Origin: Georgenia faecalis
Lineage (GTDB): Bacteria; Actinomycetota; Actinomycetes; Actinomycetales; Actinomycetaceae
Direction: 5' to 3'
DNA: 64,000 bases
Assembly (NCBI RefSeq): GCF_003710105.1
Contig: NZ_CP033325.1
Location: 744,001-808,000 of the forward strand
Shown here: one piece after another, positions 1 through 9,293 of the stretch
Position numbering within the stretch: position 1 is the first letter of the stretch
How the letters are laid out: the number at the start of each line of letters is the position of its first letter
Notes under the pieces: model-generated
Seen by the model: the letters and a program-made list of their open reading frames with translations, nothing else
What the model was told of the DNA's origin: nothing
Databases searched by the model: none
Made by a program: the position numbers and the translations under genes

Positions 1-981
1 ACTCTCGCCTGCCACGAGCTCGACGCCGATGCCGTCGGCGCGCAGCTCCCGGACCGGTTGCGGCCGCATGTCCGCCTCCTCGAGGTGCGCGACGGCCTGC
101 GCAGCCCGGCCGGTCCCTTCAACGCCGGGCTCGACGCCGCCGAGGCCCCCTTCGTCGCCATCGCGGGCTCCGACGACTTCGTCGAGCCGGGAGCGCTGCC
201 CGCGTGGGCCGACCTCGCTTCCTCGCTCGGCTCTGACGCCGTCCTCGCGCGGATCCGGCGCCAGGACGGTCCGGCGGTCCGCACGCCCCGCGTGCGCCCG
301 GGGCGCTGGCGCGACCTCGACCTCGTCAAGGACCGGCTGGCCTACCGGACCGCGCCCCTGGGCCTCCTGCGCCGCGCAACGCTCGACGAGCTTGGCCTGC
401 GCCTCACGGCCGGCCTCCCCTCGGGGGAGGACATCGCGTTCACCGCGCAGCTGTGGTCCGAGGCGCGGGTCGACCTCGCCCGGTCCGCGCCCGCCTACGT
501 CGTCGGGCTCGACGCCAAGGACCGCACGACCGCGGTCCGGCGGCCGGTGGAGGTCGAGCTGCGCCCCATCGAGCACCTGCTCGAGCAACCGTTCTTCCGC
601 CGGCTGGCGGCCGGGCAGCGCCGCGCGCTGGCCGTCAAGGCCGTGCGCATCCACGTGCTCGGCGCCGTGCTCGCCCGCACGGGCCCCGGCGCGTGGGACG
701 AGGCGCAGGTGGCGTGGCTGCGGACGTTGGCCGAGCGCTGCGTGGACGCGGCGCCGGACGTCCTGCGTCCCTTCAACCGCGCCGACCGTGCCCTCCTGGA
801 GGTCGTGCGGGACGCGTCCTCCACGCCGGCATCCCTTGCGGCGGCCGCCGCGTCCCGCGGTGGCGCCGGCCGCTGGGACGCCCTCCTCACCCCGCGCCCG
901 CAGGACAACGCCGACCGCGAGTCGACCCTGCGGTACTACGCGGCCGAGGCCCTCGACCGGCGCGTGCCCGCCGCGCGGTAG
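1..981 (+). CDS. Family 2 glycosyltransferase, 5' end outside window
   Basis: GT-A fold sugar transferase, cytoplasmic, adding a sugar from a nucleotide donor to a growing surface glycan; exact sugar unknown. The frame is open from base 1 and stops with TAG at 979-981, so the start and about 50 N-terminal residues are missing. The motif SPAGPFNAG and the following GSDDF (DXD-like donor/metal site) are visible. The protein matches the complete paralogue at 4244-5314 along its whole length, which identifies the family and shows how much is missing. Its last 46 bases overlap the convergent gene at 936-1943. Family call is firm; substrate is not known. Confidence 0.85.
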   Translation, partial: TLACHELDADAVGAQLPDRLRPHVRLLEVRDGLRSPAGPFNAGLDAAEAPFVAIAGSDDFVEPGALPAWADLASSLGSDAVLARIRRQDGPAVRTPRVRPGRWRDLDLVKDRLAYRTAPLGLLRRATLDELGLRLTAGLPSGEDIAFTAQLWSEARVDLARSAPAYVVGLDAKDRTTAVRRPVEVELRPIEHLLEQPFFRRLAAGQRRALAVKAVRIHVLGAVLARTGPGAWDEAQVAWLRTLAERCVDAAPDVLRPFNRADRALLEVVRDASSTPASLAAAAASRGGAGRWDALLTPRPQDNADRESTLRYYAAEALDRRVPAAR

Positions 982-1943
982 CGCTCCTGGAGCGGCGCCA
1001 CGTAACGGTCCGCCGTGTAGTGCTCGGCCACCCAGCGCGGAGCGTCCAGCCGTTCGCTCGCGGCCGCCGGGTCCTCGAGTGCCGCGCGGACCTGGTCGAC
1101 GGTCTCGGCGACGGTGCCGGACATGACGGGCGGCGCACCGCCCTCGGGGTGGGCGAGGAGCACGCCGGGGGAGGCGACCGGGACGCCCAGGGCCATCGCC
1201 TCGAGCTCGCTCACGCCGAGCAGCCCGGTCGCCTGCCCGACCACGACATCGGCCGTGGCGAGCAGGTCGAGGTACGCGGCGTGCGGGCGCTGCGCCAGGA
1301 GCTCCACGCCGACCGCCGCCGCGGCCGCCGAGTCCTCGCCCCAGTCCAGCCCTTGCACCCGCACCTCCGGCGGCAGCGCCCGCCGGAGCTCGGCCGCGAG
1401 CGCGATCATCGTGCCGGCGCCCTTGGTCCGGGACCACCGCGAGGCGAAGACGACACGGCGCCCCCCGGGCCTCCACCCGGGCAACGTGGTCGGGTCGACG
1501 AACGCTGGCATGTACTCGGCGTCCGGCCGGGCGGCGTGCGCGTTCTCGGCGGTGTCGAGGTTGGTGTAGAAGACGTGCTCGGCGCCGGCGATGGCGCGGG
1601 TGATCTCGTCCCGGTAGCGCGGGTCCGTCCACTGCTCGCGGATGTCCGTGCCGTGCAGGTGGAGCAGGTAGGGGCGGGCCGGCATGAAGCGCTCGCGGAG
1701 CAGGCGCACGCTCGTCGCGTAGTGGACGTGCACGACGTCTGTGCGGCGCAGAGCCCGCGCCCGCGTCGCGACGTACGGCGCGTACCGCAGCCGGCCGAGG
1801 CCGCCGCCGGGGCTCACCTGCGGACGGACGCGCTCGGGCGGCAGGTGGTCCCACCGCAATCCTTGGCGGGCCGCGGCGCGGACGAGGTTCGCGGCGACGA
1901 ACGCGCAGTCGTTGAGGTGGAGGACACGAGGTTCGCCGGTCAC
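936..1943 (-). CDS. GT-B (family 4-like) glycosyltransferase
   Basis: A 335-residue glycosyltransferase of GT-B fold. The C-terminal half carries a nucleotide-binding-type segment (SRWSRTKG, about residue 170) and the family's acidic loop SELEAMALGVPV with its two spaced glutamates. The N-terminal half has HLHGTDIREQW, as in acceptor-side domains of family 4 enzymes. GTG start at 1943 gives a full-length product. It faces away from the gene at 2005 with 62 bases between them, which must hold both promoters, and its 3' end overlaps the convergent gene ending at 981. Probably adds one sugar in the surface glycan; donor and acceptor cannot be told from sequence. Confidence 0.85.
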   Translation of the reverse strand: MTGEPRVLHLNDCAFVAANLVRAAARQGLRWDHLPPERVRPQVSPGGGLGRLRYAPYVATRARALRRTDVVHVHYATSVRLLRERFMPARPYLLHLHGTDIREQWTDPRYRDEITRAIAGAEHVFYTNLDTAENAHAARPDAEYMPAFVDPTTLPGWRPGGRRVVFASRWSRTKGAGTMIALAAELRRALPPEVRVQGLDWGEDSAAAAAVGVELLAQRPHAAYLDLLATADVVVGQATGLLGVSELEAMALGVPVASPGVLLAHPEGGAPPVMSGTVAETVDQVRAALEDPAAASERLDAPRWVAEHYTADRYVAPLQERYRAAGTRRSRASAA

Positions 1944-2004
1944 GCACCGACCCTACGGCCGGTGCGCGGGGCTCGACGCGCGGCGATGGCATGATCGATG
2001 GGTG

Positions 2005-3141
2005 ATGTCTCGTCCCCGCGTCCTCGTCGTGTCGTTCTCGGACATCTCCCAGGACGCCCGGGTGCTCCGCCAGGTGCGCCTGCTCGCCCCGCGGTACGAG
2101 GTGACGACGTGCGGCTACGGCCCGGCGCCCGACGGCGTGGCGGACCACGTGCGCATCCCGGACGACCTCATCTACTGGCACAAGGACCGTCGCCTGCTCC
2201 TCGAGCGTCGGTATGCCGCGGCGTACCGCACCAGCCCCGTCGTCGCCTACCTGTGGGACCGGCTGCCGCGCTCCTACTTCGACGTGGTGCTCGCCGATGA
2301 CGTCGACACGGTCCCGCTGGCCCTGTCCCTGCACCCGCGCCGGGGCGTGCACGCCGACCTGCACGAGTACGCCCCCCGGCAGAACGAGGAGTCCTGGCGC
2401 TGGCGGACCTTCGTCGCGCCGTACGTGCGATGGCTCGTCGGCCGTTTCGTCCCCCTGGCGGCGTCGGTGACCACCGTGGGTCAGGGCCTCGCCGACGAGT
2501 ACCGTCGCGAGTTCGGCATCGAGGCGGGGGTCGTCGCCAACGCGTGCGCGTACCGGGATGCGGCCCCCACGCCCGTCGGCCGGCCGATCCGGCTGGTGCA
2601 CAGCGGTCTCGCGCGACCCAACCGGTCGCTCGAGGTCATGGTGGACGCGGTGGAGGCGACGAGCGCGGACGTGACCCTCGACCTGTACCTCATGCCGAAC
2701 GACCCCCCGTACCTCGCCGAGCTGCGCGCCCGGACGGCGGGCAGCGACCGCGTCACCCTCCACGACCCGGTGCCGCACGACGACCTCGTCGAGACGATCG
2801 CTCGCTACGACGTCGGCGTCTTCGTCCTGCCGCCGCTCAACTTCAACTACCGGTGGGCGCTGCCCAACAAGTTCTTCGACTTCGTGCAGGGCCGCCTCGG
2901 CATCATCGTCGGCCCGTCCCCGGAGATGGCGCACCTCGTCCGCGAGCACGCCCTGGGCGCGGTCACCGGTGGGTTCACCACCGGCGACCTCGTCGCCGTC
3001 CTCGACGCGCTCACGCCGGAGGAGGTCGCCCGGTGGAAGGCCGGGAGCCACGCCGCGGCGCGCCGCCTGTCGTCCGACACCCAGGTCCAGGGGTGGCTCC
3101 GCGCCGTCGAGGCGCTCGTCGAAGGAGGATCGTCCCGATGA
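2005..3141 (+). CDS. GT-B family glycosyltransferase
   Basis: A 378-residue GT-B type glycosyltransferase, probably cytoplasmic and membrane-associated. It opens with SFSDISQDARVLRQ, typical of family 4 enzymes that transfer sugars to surface polysaccharides. The region RLVHSGLARPNRSLEVM (near residue 200) starts the donor-binding half, and LPNKFFDFVQ replaces the usual ESFG-type loop, as in a subgroup of these enzymes. ATG at 2005 is chosen; GTG at 2002 is directly upstream and equally possible. The stop overlaps the next start by ATGA (3138-3141), so it is translationally coupled to the following glycosyltransferases. Confidence 0.85.
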   Translation: MSRPRVLVVSFSDISQDARVLRQVRLLAPRYEVTTCGYGPAPDGVADHVRIPDDLIYWHKDRRLLLERRYAAAYRTSPVVAYLWDRLPRSYFDVVLADDVDTVPLALSLHPRRGVHADLHEYAPRQNEESWRWRTFVAPYVRWLVGRFVPLAASVTTVGQGLADEYRREFGIEAGVVANACAYRDAAPTPVGRPIRLVHSGLARPNRSLEVMVDAVEATSADVTLDLYLMPNDPPYLAELRARTAGSDRVTLHDPVPHDDLVETIARYDVGVFVLPPLNFNYRWALPNKFFDFVQGRLGIIVGPSPEMAHLVREHALGAVTGGFTTGDLVAVLDALTPEEVARWKAGSHAAARRLSSDTQVQGWLRAVEALVEGGSSR

Positions 3142-4247
3142 GGATCGTCGCCGTCACCACGTGGTTCCCCAGCTCCCGGGCCCCGGGCTCCGGGGCGTTC
3201 GTCGTCAAGGACCTCCAGGCCATCGCCACGCTCGGCCACGAGGTCGATGTCGTCCACCTGGTCCCCCCGCACGAGGACGACGGCACGCGCACCGTCCGGC
3301 ATGCCGGGTTCCGCGTGCGACGCGTGCCCATGTCGACCCAGAACCCCGTCCAGATCGCTCGCGCGGCGGGTGACCTCGCCCCCCTCCTGAGCGGGGCGGA
3401 CCTGGTCCACTCGATGGCCTTCTCCTCGCTCCTGCCCCTGGTCCTGCACCGTCCCCGGGCCCCCTGGGTGCACACCGAGCACTGGTCCGGCCTCACGTCC
3501 CCGCACACCCTTCCGAGGTCCTGGCAGGGCGTCCTGCCGGTCCTCAAGGGCGTCCTCGCCGCGCCCGACGTGGTCACGGCCGTCTGCGAGTACCTCGCCC
3601 GGCCCATCCACGAGGTCCGCGGTGAACGGGTGACCCAGGTCGTCCCGTGCATCGTGCCGCCGGTGGACCCCGCGCCCCGCCCGGAGCGCGGTCCGCGGCT
3701 CCGGATGGTCTCCGTCGGCGCACTCATCGAGCGCAAGGACCCGCTCCTCGCCGTCGACACGGTCGCCGAGCTCGCCCGACGCGCCGTGGATGCGGAGCTG
3801 ACGTTCGTCGGTGACGGGGACCTGCGCGCCGCCGTGCTGCAGCGGGCGGCCGACCTGGGCCTGGCCGACGCCGTCCGCGTCACCGGCGTCCTCGACACCG
3901 AGGGCGTGCGCGAGGAGCTGGCCCGGGCCGACCTGTTCTTCGGCCCCACCCGCGCCGACAACTTCTTCGTCTCCGCCGCAGAGGCCATCGTCGCCGGGCG
4001 CCCGCTCGTCGTCGGAGCCACCGGTGGCCAGGGGGAGTACATCGACCCGCGGGTCGGCGAGCTCGTCGCCACCCAGGACGCGGCGGCGTACGCGGACGCC
4101 ATCGAGCGCGTCGACGCGAGCACCCGGGACCTCAGCGCCCCCGAGATCGCGGCCACGGTAGGGGACCGATTCTCCGTCCCCACGGTCGCGGCCGGGTACG
4201 AGGCGGCCTACGAGACCGCCCGCGCCGTCCGCGAGAGCCGTCGATGA
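3138..4247 (+). CDS. Family 4 glycosyltransferase
   Basis: A 369-residue family 4 (GT-B, retaining) glycosyltransferase. The N-terminus TTWFPSSRAPGSGAFV and the phrase WVHTEHWSG are characteristic of this family. The donor domain begins at VSVGALIERKDPLLAV (about residue 190), and the C-terminal catalytic loop FFVSAAEAIVAGRPLVV contains the conserved glutamate region. The start is fixed by a strong ribosome binding site (GAAGGAGG, 3121-3128) and by the ATGA overlap with the gene before. It also overlaps the gene after (ATGA, 4244-4247). Part of a three-gene coupled unit; specific sugar unknown. Confidence 0.9.
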   Translation: MRIVAVTTWFPSSRAPGSGAFVVKDLQAIATLGHEVDVVHLVPPHEDDGTRTVRHAGFRVRRVPMSTQNPVQIARAAGDLAPLLSGADLVHSMAFSSLLPLVLHRPRAPWVHTEHWSGLTSPHTLPRSWQGVLPVLKGVLAAPDVVTAVCEYLARPIHEVRGERVTQVVPCIVPPVDPAPRPERGPRLRMVSVGALIERKDPLLAVDTVAELARRAVDAELTFVGDGDLRAAVLQRAADLGLADAVRVTGVLDTEGVREELARADLFFGPTRADNFFVSAAEAIVAGRPLVVGATGGQGEYIDPRVGELVATQDAAAYADAIERVDASTRDLSAPEIAATVGDRFSVPTVAAGYEAAYETARAVRESRR

Positions 4248-5314
4248 CGGCGCCCGTCGACGTCGTCATCGCGGTCCACAACGCCGAGCGGCCCATCGGC
4301 CGCGCCGTCGCCTCGGTCCTCGACGGCAACGGTGAAGACGTGCTCCTCACGGTGGTCTGCCACGGCCTGCCGGCCGCGGACATCCGCGCCCGGCTCGACC
4401 CAGCCCACCGCTCCCGGGTTCGCTTCCTCGAGCACGACGACGGGATCCCCAGCCCGGCCGGCCCCTTCAACGCCGGCATGCGTGCCGCCGAGGGCAGGTA
4501 CGTCTCGATCATGGGCTCGGACGACTGGCTCGAGCCCGGCGCCGTGGCGAGCTGGCTGACGACCGCCCGGCGCACGGGCGCCGAGACGGTCATCACGCGC
4601 CTCGCCCTCGGGCGTCCAGGGAACCCGGTCCGCACACCCCCCGCACGCCCCTGGTGCCGCGGGCTCCTCGACCCGGTGCGTGACCGGCTCAGCTACCGCA
4701 GCGCTCCGCTCGGGCTGGTGTCGACGGCGGCGCGCCGACGGCTGGACGCCGAGCTCGTCCCCGGGCTCGTCGTCGGCGACGACGTGCCGTACGTGACCCG
4801 CCTGTGGTTCGAGACCGCCGTGGCCTACGACCGGACGGGTCCCGGCTACGTCGTCGGGGAGGACGCGACCGACCGCGTGACCTTCAGCCCCCGGCCGATC
4901 ACCGTCGAGCTCGCGTTCGTGCGCCATCTCCTCGGCGAGGGCTGGTTCGCCGACTACCCCGAGCAGTGGCGACGCGCCGTGTGCACGAAGATCACCCGGA
5001 TCCACCTGTTCGGGGCGGTCTACAACCGCCCCGACCCCGCGTTCTGGACGGAGGCGGAGCGCGCCGCCCTCGCCGGCGTGGCGCGCGCCCTCGGCGAGGC
5101 CGCGCCCGGGTACGAGCAGGTGCTCTCCCTCGCCGACCGGGACCTCCTGCGCGCGATCCGTCAGCGACGGTTCACCGCGGAGGAGATGATCGCAGCCGCC
5201 CACGCCCGTCGTCGCCACGGCACGCCGCGCACGGTGCTCACCGCGGACCCCTGCCGCCTGCTCGCCGTCGAGGGCCCGCTGCGCCTCATGGTGGCCTCCG
5301 CGCTCGTGCGCTGA
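4244..5314 (+). CDS. Family 2 glycosyltransferase
   Basis: A 356-residue inverting GT-A glycosyltransferase. The N-terminus (VDVVIAVHNAERPIGRAVAS) is the nucleotide-binding strand of family 2, and MGSDDW near residue 88 is the DXD-like site. The C-terminal 150 residues are an acceptor/helical region shared with the paralogue at 1-981. It ends the coupled run 2005-5314. The next gene is convergent, 39 bases away. Together with its paralogue it flanks two GT-B genes, so the locus probably grew by duplication of a glycosyltransferase. Confidence 0.88.
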   Translation: MTAPVDVVIAVHNAERPIGRAVASVLDGNGEDVLLTVVCHGLPAADIRARLDPAHRSRVRFLEHDDGIPSPAGPFNAGMRAAEGRYVSIMGSDDWLEPGAVASWLTTARRTGAETVITRLALGRPGNPVRTPPARPWCRGLLDPVRDRLSYRSAPLGLVSTAARRRLDAELVPGLVVGDDVPYVTRLWFETAVAYDRTGPGYVVGEDATDRVTFSPRPITVELAFVRHLLGEGWFADYPEQWRRAVCTKITRIHLFGAVYNRPDPAFWTEAERAALAGVARALGEAAPGYEQVLSLADRDLLRAIRQRRFTAEEMIAAAHARRRHGTPRTVLTADPCRLLAVEGPLRLMVASALVR

Positions 5315-5353
5315 GGCGCGCCCGCCCGCTCCTTCGCGCGGGGCGACCCCCGA

Positions 5354-8300
5354 CTACCCCCGGGCCGGTCCGCGGCGCCACCGCGCGAGCACGCCGGCGG
5401 CCAGGCACAGCGCCGCCAGTGCGGCGAGGCCGAGCCCGGCGCCGGTGCGCGGCAGCTCCCCGCCGGGGTCACCCGGTCCGCCCGGGTCACCCGGTCCGCC
5501 CGGGTCACCGGGCCCGCCGGGGTCACCGGGCCCGCCCGGCCCACCCGGCGGCGGCGCGAGGACGGTGACGGTGGCCGAGGCGGTGCGGTCCGCCGCGTCG
5601 GTCGCGGTGACGGTGAGCGTGCCGGGGGCCGTGCCCGCCGGGACGGTGAACGTGGCGTGGTGCGCCCCGGCGTCGTCGACGGTGACGGCCCGGCTGGCGA
5701 GGACGGTGCCGTCGGCGGCGGTGTGCGTGAGCTCCACCGTGCTGCCCGGCACGAAACCGGTGAGGTGGGCCGCGACGTCCTGCCCGACCGTGACCGTGGC
5801 GGGGGAGACGGCCAGCGCCGGCGTGTACGCCCGCACCGTCGCCGTGTCCTGCGCACTCGCCCCGCCGTCGCTCGCCGTGACGGTGAGGGTGCCACCGGCG
5901 TGGGCGAACGGCACGGTGAAGCTGTCCGTGACGGAGCCCTGCGCGTCCGCCGTGGCGTCGACGACGGCGAGCTCCCCGCCGGCGTCCGCGTAGGTGAGCG
6001 TCACCGCCGCGCCCGCGGGGAAGCCGCTCGCCACGGTGGTCACCTCCTCGCCCGGGTCGACGACCTCGGGCGTGGCGACGACCGTCGGCTCCGCCGGTGC
6101 GACGACCTCGTGGACGCGCACGTAGTCGAACAGCGCGTTCACGGCGGGCGTCGCGCCGCCGCCGGCGTAGAGCCCGATCGACGGCTCGCTGCCGGCCGGC
6201 AACGTCCACGTCGCGCCCCACCGCCAGGTCGTGCCGTCGCGGGAGGTCGCCGAGCGGTAGCGCAGCTCGCCGGTCTCCGCGTCGGTGGTGTGGTGCAGGC
6301 GCAGCCACATCGTGGGCGCCGTCGGCCCGCCGAGGTGGGCGCCCCAGTCCAGCCGGTCGCCGGTGCGCACCTCCTTGCCGAACTCCACCTGCCGCGTGCC
6401 CCAGATGGCCACGCTGCCGATGCGGAGGAAGTTGTCGTCGTCCGCGTGGACGATGAGGCCCGCCTGCTGGTAGTTGCGCACGGTGTCGACCCCGAGGTCG
6501 AGGTCGAGCTTGGTCTCGAGGATCCACTCGCCCTCGGGTGCGTCGCGCAGGAGGAGGGGACCGGTGTTGCCGGTCCCGACGATGTCGACCGCCCCGAGCG
6601 GCCAGGAGAGGCCGCCGTCGGCGACGGTGATGGCGTCGTCGGGCCGCACCCAGGTCCAGCCCGCACCGAGCTCCCCGGTGAACTCCTCGCCGAGCAGCAC
6701 GTCGCCCGCCACGGGGTCGGGGACGGCACGGGTCACCGGGGTGTACGCGTCGACGACCGAGAGGTTGTCGACGTGCGCCGGCCCCTCGGCGGCGACGAGC
6801 GACACCGGCGCGGACCCCTGCGCCTCCGCGGGGAGGTCGAGGCGCACCTCGGCGAGGACGTCGCCCAGCCGGGACTCCGACAGGACGGCGTGCAGGGCGC
6901 CGTCGCGGACCTCGACGGACAGGGCCGTCCAGGTCGTCGGGTCGTACAGGCCCGGCAGCGCGGTCGTCTCCCCGACGCTCTGCGTGGAGCCCGTGGCCTC
7001 CGCGTGCAGCTCCCCGGCCCGCTCGTCGACCACGACGGTGACCGCGGTGCCGTCCCCGGCGCCGAGCCGGAGCGCGAGCGCGCCCCCGTCGGGCAGGCGG
7101 ACGTCCGCCTCGACCCGGACGTCGGCGGGCGCGTCCTGCGCGGACCGGGCGACGGCGGTGGGCTGGGTACCGGGGTCGAGCACGGCGATCGCGCCGGCGT
7201 CGCCGGTGAGGTCGGTGCCCCGTGTCCACGTCCCGGCCGTGGCCGCCAACGCGGTCCCCGCCGCCGGGTCGTCCGCGTCGATGCCGAGGCCGGTGGCGAG
7301 CACCGGTCCCACCTGCGGCCCGTCCGACGGCCCGGCGCCGGCCCGGGTGGTGGGCCAGCCGTCGATCCAGTCGAGCCGGTCGACGAGCGTGGGCCGCTCG
7401 TTGACCCCGCCCGGGGCGTCGAGCCACGGGTCGGAGCGGTCGATGGCGTGGTAGACGATCCAGTCCTGGCCGGCGAGGTCGGTGACGACCGTGTGGTGCC
7501 CGGCGCCGATCCAGCGGTTGCCGTTCTGGACGAGCACCTGCGTGCCGCCCACCCGGGGGTCGAGGAGGGAGACGCCCTCGTGGTCGACGAACGGCCCGGT
7601 CGGGCTGGCCGAGCGGCCCGCGTAGACGCTGTAGCCCGTCGCCGGGCCCGCGCAGCAGTTCGCCGAGGAGCCCATGAGGTAGTAGTAGCCGTCCCGCTGG
7701 ACGACGAAGGTGCCCTCGTAGCGCTCGGGGCTGGTCACCTGGGTGGCCTCGCCCACGGCCGCCAGCCCGCTCTCGTCGAGCTCGGTGACCCAGACCCCGC
7801 CGACGTAGCTGCCGAAGTACAGGTAGCGGCTGCCGTCCTCGGCGACGGTGAGCGCGGGGTCGAACGTCCAGAGGAACCCGTCCCCGGAGGGCCGGGGCGC
7901 GACCACCGGCGCGTCGGTGGGGGTCCAGGGGCCGGTCGGGGTGGGGGCGGTCGCCGCGCCGATGGCCGAGTCCGCGCCCGGGTACTGCGTGGTGTCGGTG
8001 ACGGTGAAGTAGAGGACGTACTGGCCGTCGACGTAGCGGATGTCCGGCGCCCAGTAGAACGACTCCTCGGCCGCCCACGCGGGCCGGCTCGTCTCGTCGA
8101 GGATCGTCCCCAGGTACTCCCAGTCGGCGAAGTCGCGCGAGCGCGCCACGTGCATGAGCCCGAACTCGCTCGGCGCCTCCGTCAGGGGGTCGCTCGTGGC
8201 GTAGAGGTACCACCAGCCGTCCTTGCCGCGGATCACCGCGGGGTCGGCGTAGGTGTCGGCGAACTCCGCCGTGACGGGGTTGGTGTAGGTGGCACCGGGT

Positions 8301-8437
8301 GGGGTCTGGGCCGACACCGCGGACGCCACGAGGACGCCGACGACGGCGAGGGCCGCGACCAGCCGGGCGCGCACCGCCCGGCGCCGGCGCGGGGGCGGAC
8401 CCCAGGGACGTGGTGCCGTCGAGCGGAGCTGTGTCAT
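5354..8437 (-). CDS. Secreted LPXTG-anchored family 43 glycoside hydrolase
   Basis: A 1027-residue surface enzyme, probably an arabinan- or xylan-side-chain hydrolase. Residues 1-43 form a signal peptide (arginines, then a hydrophobic core ending ASAVSA). The five-bladed-propeller family 43 domain follows, with D65 in TYADPAVI as likely general base, D193 in TFDPAL as likely pKa modulator and E241 in RYEGTF as likely acid. A beta-sandwich region, two Ig-like repeats of about 85 residues and a Gly/Pro/Asp stalk come next. The C-terminus has LPRTG (about 995), a hydrophobic stretch and a basic tail, a classical sortase signal. ATG at 8437 has GGAGGAC upstream. Whether it acts on plant polymers or on the cell's own glycan is open. 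Confidence 0.9.
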   Translation of the reverse strand: MTQLRSTAPRPWGPPPRRRRAVRARLVAALAVVGVLVASAVSAQTPPGATYTNPVTAEFADTYADPAVIRGKDGWWYLYATSDPLTEAPSEFGLMHVARSRDFADWEYLGTILDETSRPAWAAEESFYWAPDIRYVDGQYVLYFTVTDTTQYPGADSAIGAATAPTPTGPWTPTDAPVVAPRPSGDGFLWTFDPALTVAEDGSRYLYFGSYVGGVWVTELDESGLAAVGEATQVTSPERYEGTFVVQRDGYYYLMGSSANCCAGPATGYSVYAGRSASPTGPFVDHEGVSLLDPRVGGTQVLVQNGNRWIGAGHHTVVTDLAGQDWIVYHAIDRSDPWLDAPGGVNERPTLVDRLDWIDGWPTTRAGAGPSDGPQVGPVLATGLGIDADDPAAGTALAATAGTWTRGTDLTGDAGAIAVLDPGTQPTAVARSAQDAPADVRVEADVRLPDGGALALRLGAGDGTAVTVVVDERAGELHAEATGSTQSVGETTALPGLYDPTTWTALSVEVRDGALHAVLSESRLGDVLAEVRLDLPAEAQGSAPVSLVAAEGPAHVDNLSVVDAYTPVTRAVPDPVAGDVLLGEEFTGELGAGWTWVRPDDAITVADGGLSWPLGAVDIVGTGNTGPLLLRDAPEGEWILETKLDLDLGVDTVRNYQQAGLIVHADDDNFLRIGSVAIWGTRQVEFGKEVRTGDRLDWGAHLGGPTAPTMWLRLHHTTDAETGELRYRSATSRDGTTWRWGATWTLPAGSEPSIGLYAGGGATPAVNALFDYVRVHEVVAPAEPTVVATPEVVDPGEEVTTVASGFPAGAAVTLTYADAGGELAVVDATADAQGSVTDSFTVPFAHAGGTLTVTASDGGASAQDTATVRAYTPALAVSPATVTVGQDVAAHLTGFVPGSTVELTHTAADGTVLASRAVTVDDAGAHHATFTVPAGTAPGTLTVTATDAADRTASATVTVLAPPPGGPGGPGDPGGPGDPGGPGDPGGPGDPGGELPRTGAGLGLAALAALCLAAGVLARWRRGPARG
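5462..5545 (-). repeat. Gly-Pro-Asp stalk repeat in GH43 gene
   Basis: Short in-frame repeats encode repeated GGPGDP units between the last Ig-like domain and the LPRTG anchor. Such flexible stalks hold an anchored enzyme away from the wall. On the plus strand the unit is GGGTCACCCGGTCCGCCC-like with small changes, a place where copy number can vary. Confidence 0.75.
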
Positions 8438-8471
8438 CGGGTCCTCCGAGCGTCATTGCCAGCGGATCGCC

Positions 8472-8506
8472 CCTGTATACACCGCGGCGGGGCGGCGGGT
8501 ACAGGG
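8472..8506 (-). promoter_or_regulatory. Possible operator/promoter upstream of GH43 gene
   Basis: An inverted repeat with 7-base arms CCCTGTA (8471-8477) and TACAGGG (8500-8506) lies 34-69 bases upstream of the GH43 start. The palindrome TGTATACA (8474-8481) sits in the proximal arm and offers TATACA as a -10 box on the minus strand. No good -35 box is visible, which suits an activator-dependent or repressed promoter. Function is inferred from position only. Confidence 0.4.
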
Positions 8507-8521
8507 ATCCACGGCTCGTCC

Positions 8522-9127
8522 TCAGCGGGCGGGCGGGTCGGTGCCCGCGCGCACCGCCTCGGCCAACGCGCCGGCGAGCCAGCGCGCGCCCTCGGTGTGG
8601 CTGCGGAGCCGGACCACCGGGAGCTCGGGCAGGTGCGCGGCGGCGCGCTCGGCGGCCACCTCGGCGGGCAGGTCCCGGTACCTCGCGCGGGTCGCCCACG
8701 CCCAGCGGACGACGTGGTCGGGGTCCCGGAACACGTCGGTGAGGGGGCCCTCCCGGTTGCCGTTCCACAGCACCTCGTCGCGCCAGCGCCGGCGCACCGT
8801 CCGCCCGACCACCTGCGCCATGGTCTGCGCGGTAGGCAGGTCGAGCCAGACGAGGAGGTCGGCGCGGGCCAGCAGAACGGCGCGGGCAGCGGCGTACTGC
8901 CGCTCCGTCACCCACGCGGGCTCGCGGGTGAAGCGCTCGACGTCGTCGAGGAACGAGGGGCGCGGCACCCATCCCGGCCCGTGGTAGAGGGCGTCGAGCT
9001 CGATGTGGGGCGCGCCGGTGACGACGGCGATCCGTCTGGCCAGCGTCGTCTTGCCCGACCCCGAGACGCCCGCGACGGCGATCCTGCGCGGCCGGTGGGG
9101 CAGCGCGTCGCGAGGCCCGAGCAGCAC
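8522..9127 (-). CDS. Adenylate kinase-like P-loop protein
   Basis: A 201-residue P-loop NTPase of the group annotated as topology-modulation or adenylate-kinase-like proteins. Walker A is GVSGSGKTT, about 20 residues from the chosen start. It is followed by HIELDALYHGPGW and an aspartate-containing Walker B (LLVWLDLP). The lid-like segment RRWRDEVLWNGNREG and the arginine-rich C-terminal half fit small nucleotide kinases. The GTG at 9127 is chosen because translation upstream looks non-coding; no clear ribosome binding site decides it. Substrate unknown. It is divergent from the nucleotide-sugar dehydrogenase gene. Confidence 0.75.
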   Translation of the reverse strand: MLLGPRDALPHRPRRIAVAGVSGSGKTTLARRIAVVTGAPHIELDALYHGPGWVPRPSFLDDVERFTREPAWVTERQYAAARAVLLARADLLVWLDLPTAQTMAQVVGRTVRRRWRDEVLWNGNREGPLTDVFRDPDHVVRWAWATRARYRDLPAEVAAERAAAHLPELPVVRLRSHTEGARWLAGALAEAVRAGTDPPAR

Positions 9128-9293
9128 GCCGGGATGATCGCACGCCGACGGTCGCGGGAGCCAGGGCTTTCGGGGGAGGGGCGCGCCGCGCGGGCCTCCT
9201 CGGGCCGAACGCCCTACGCGGTCGGCGCCGCGGGGTCGATATCGTGGGGTGCCGCCGCCGGGCTGTCCGGCGCGCCTGCCGCGAAGGAGAACG

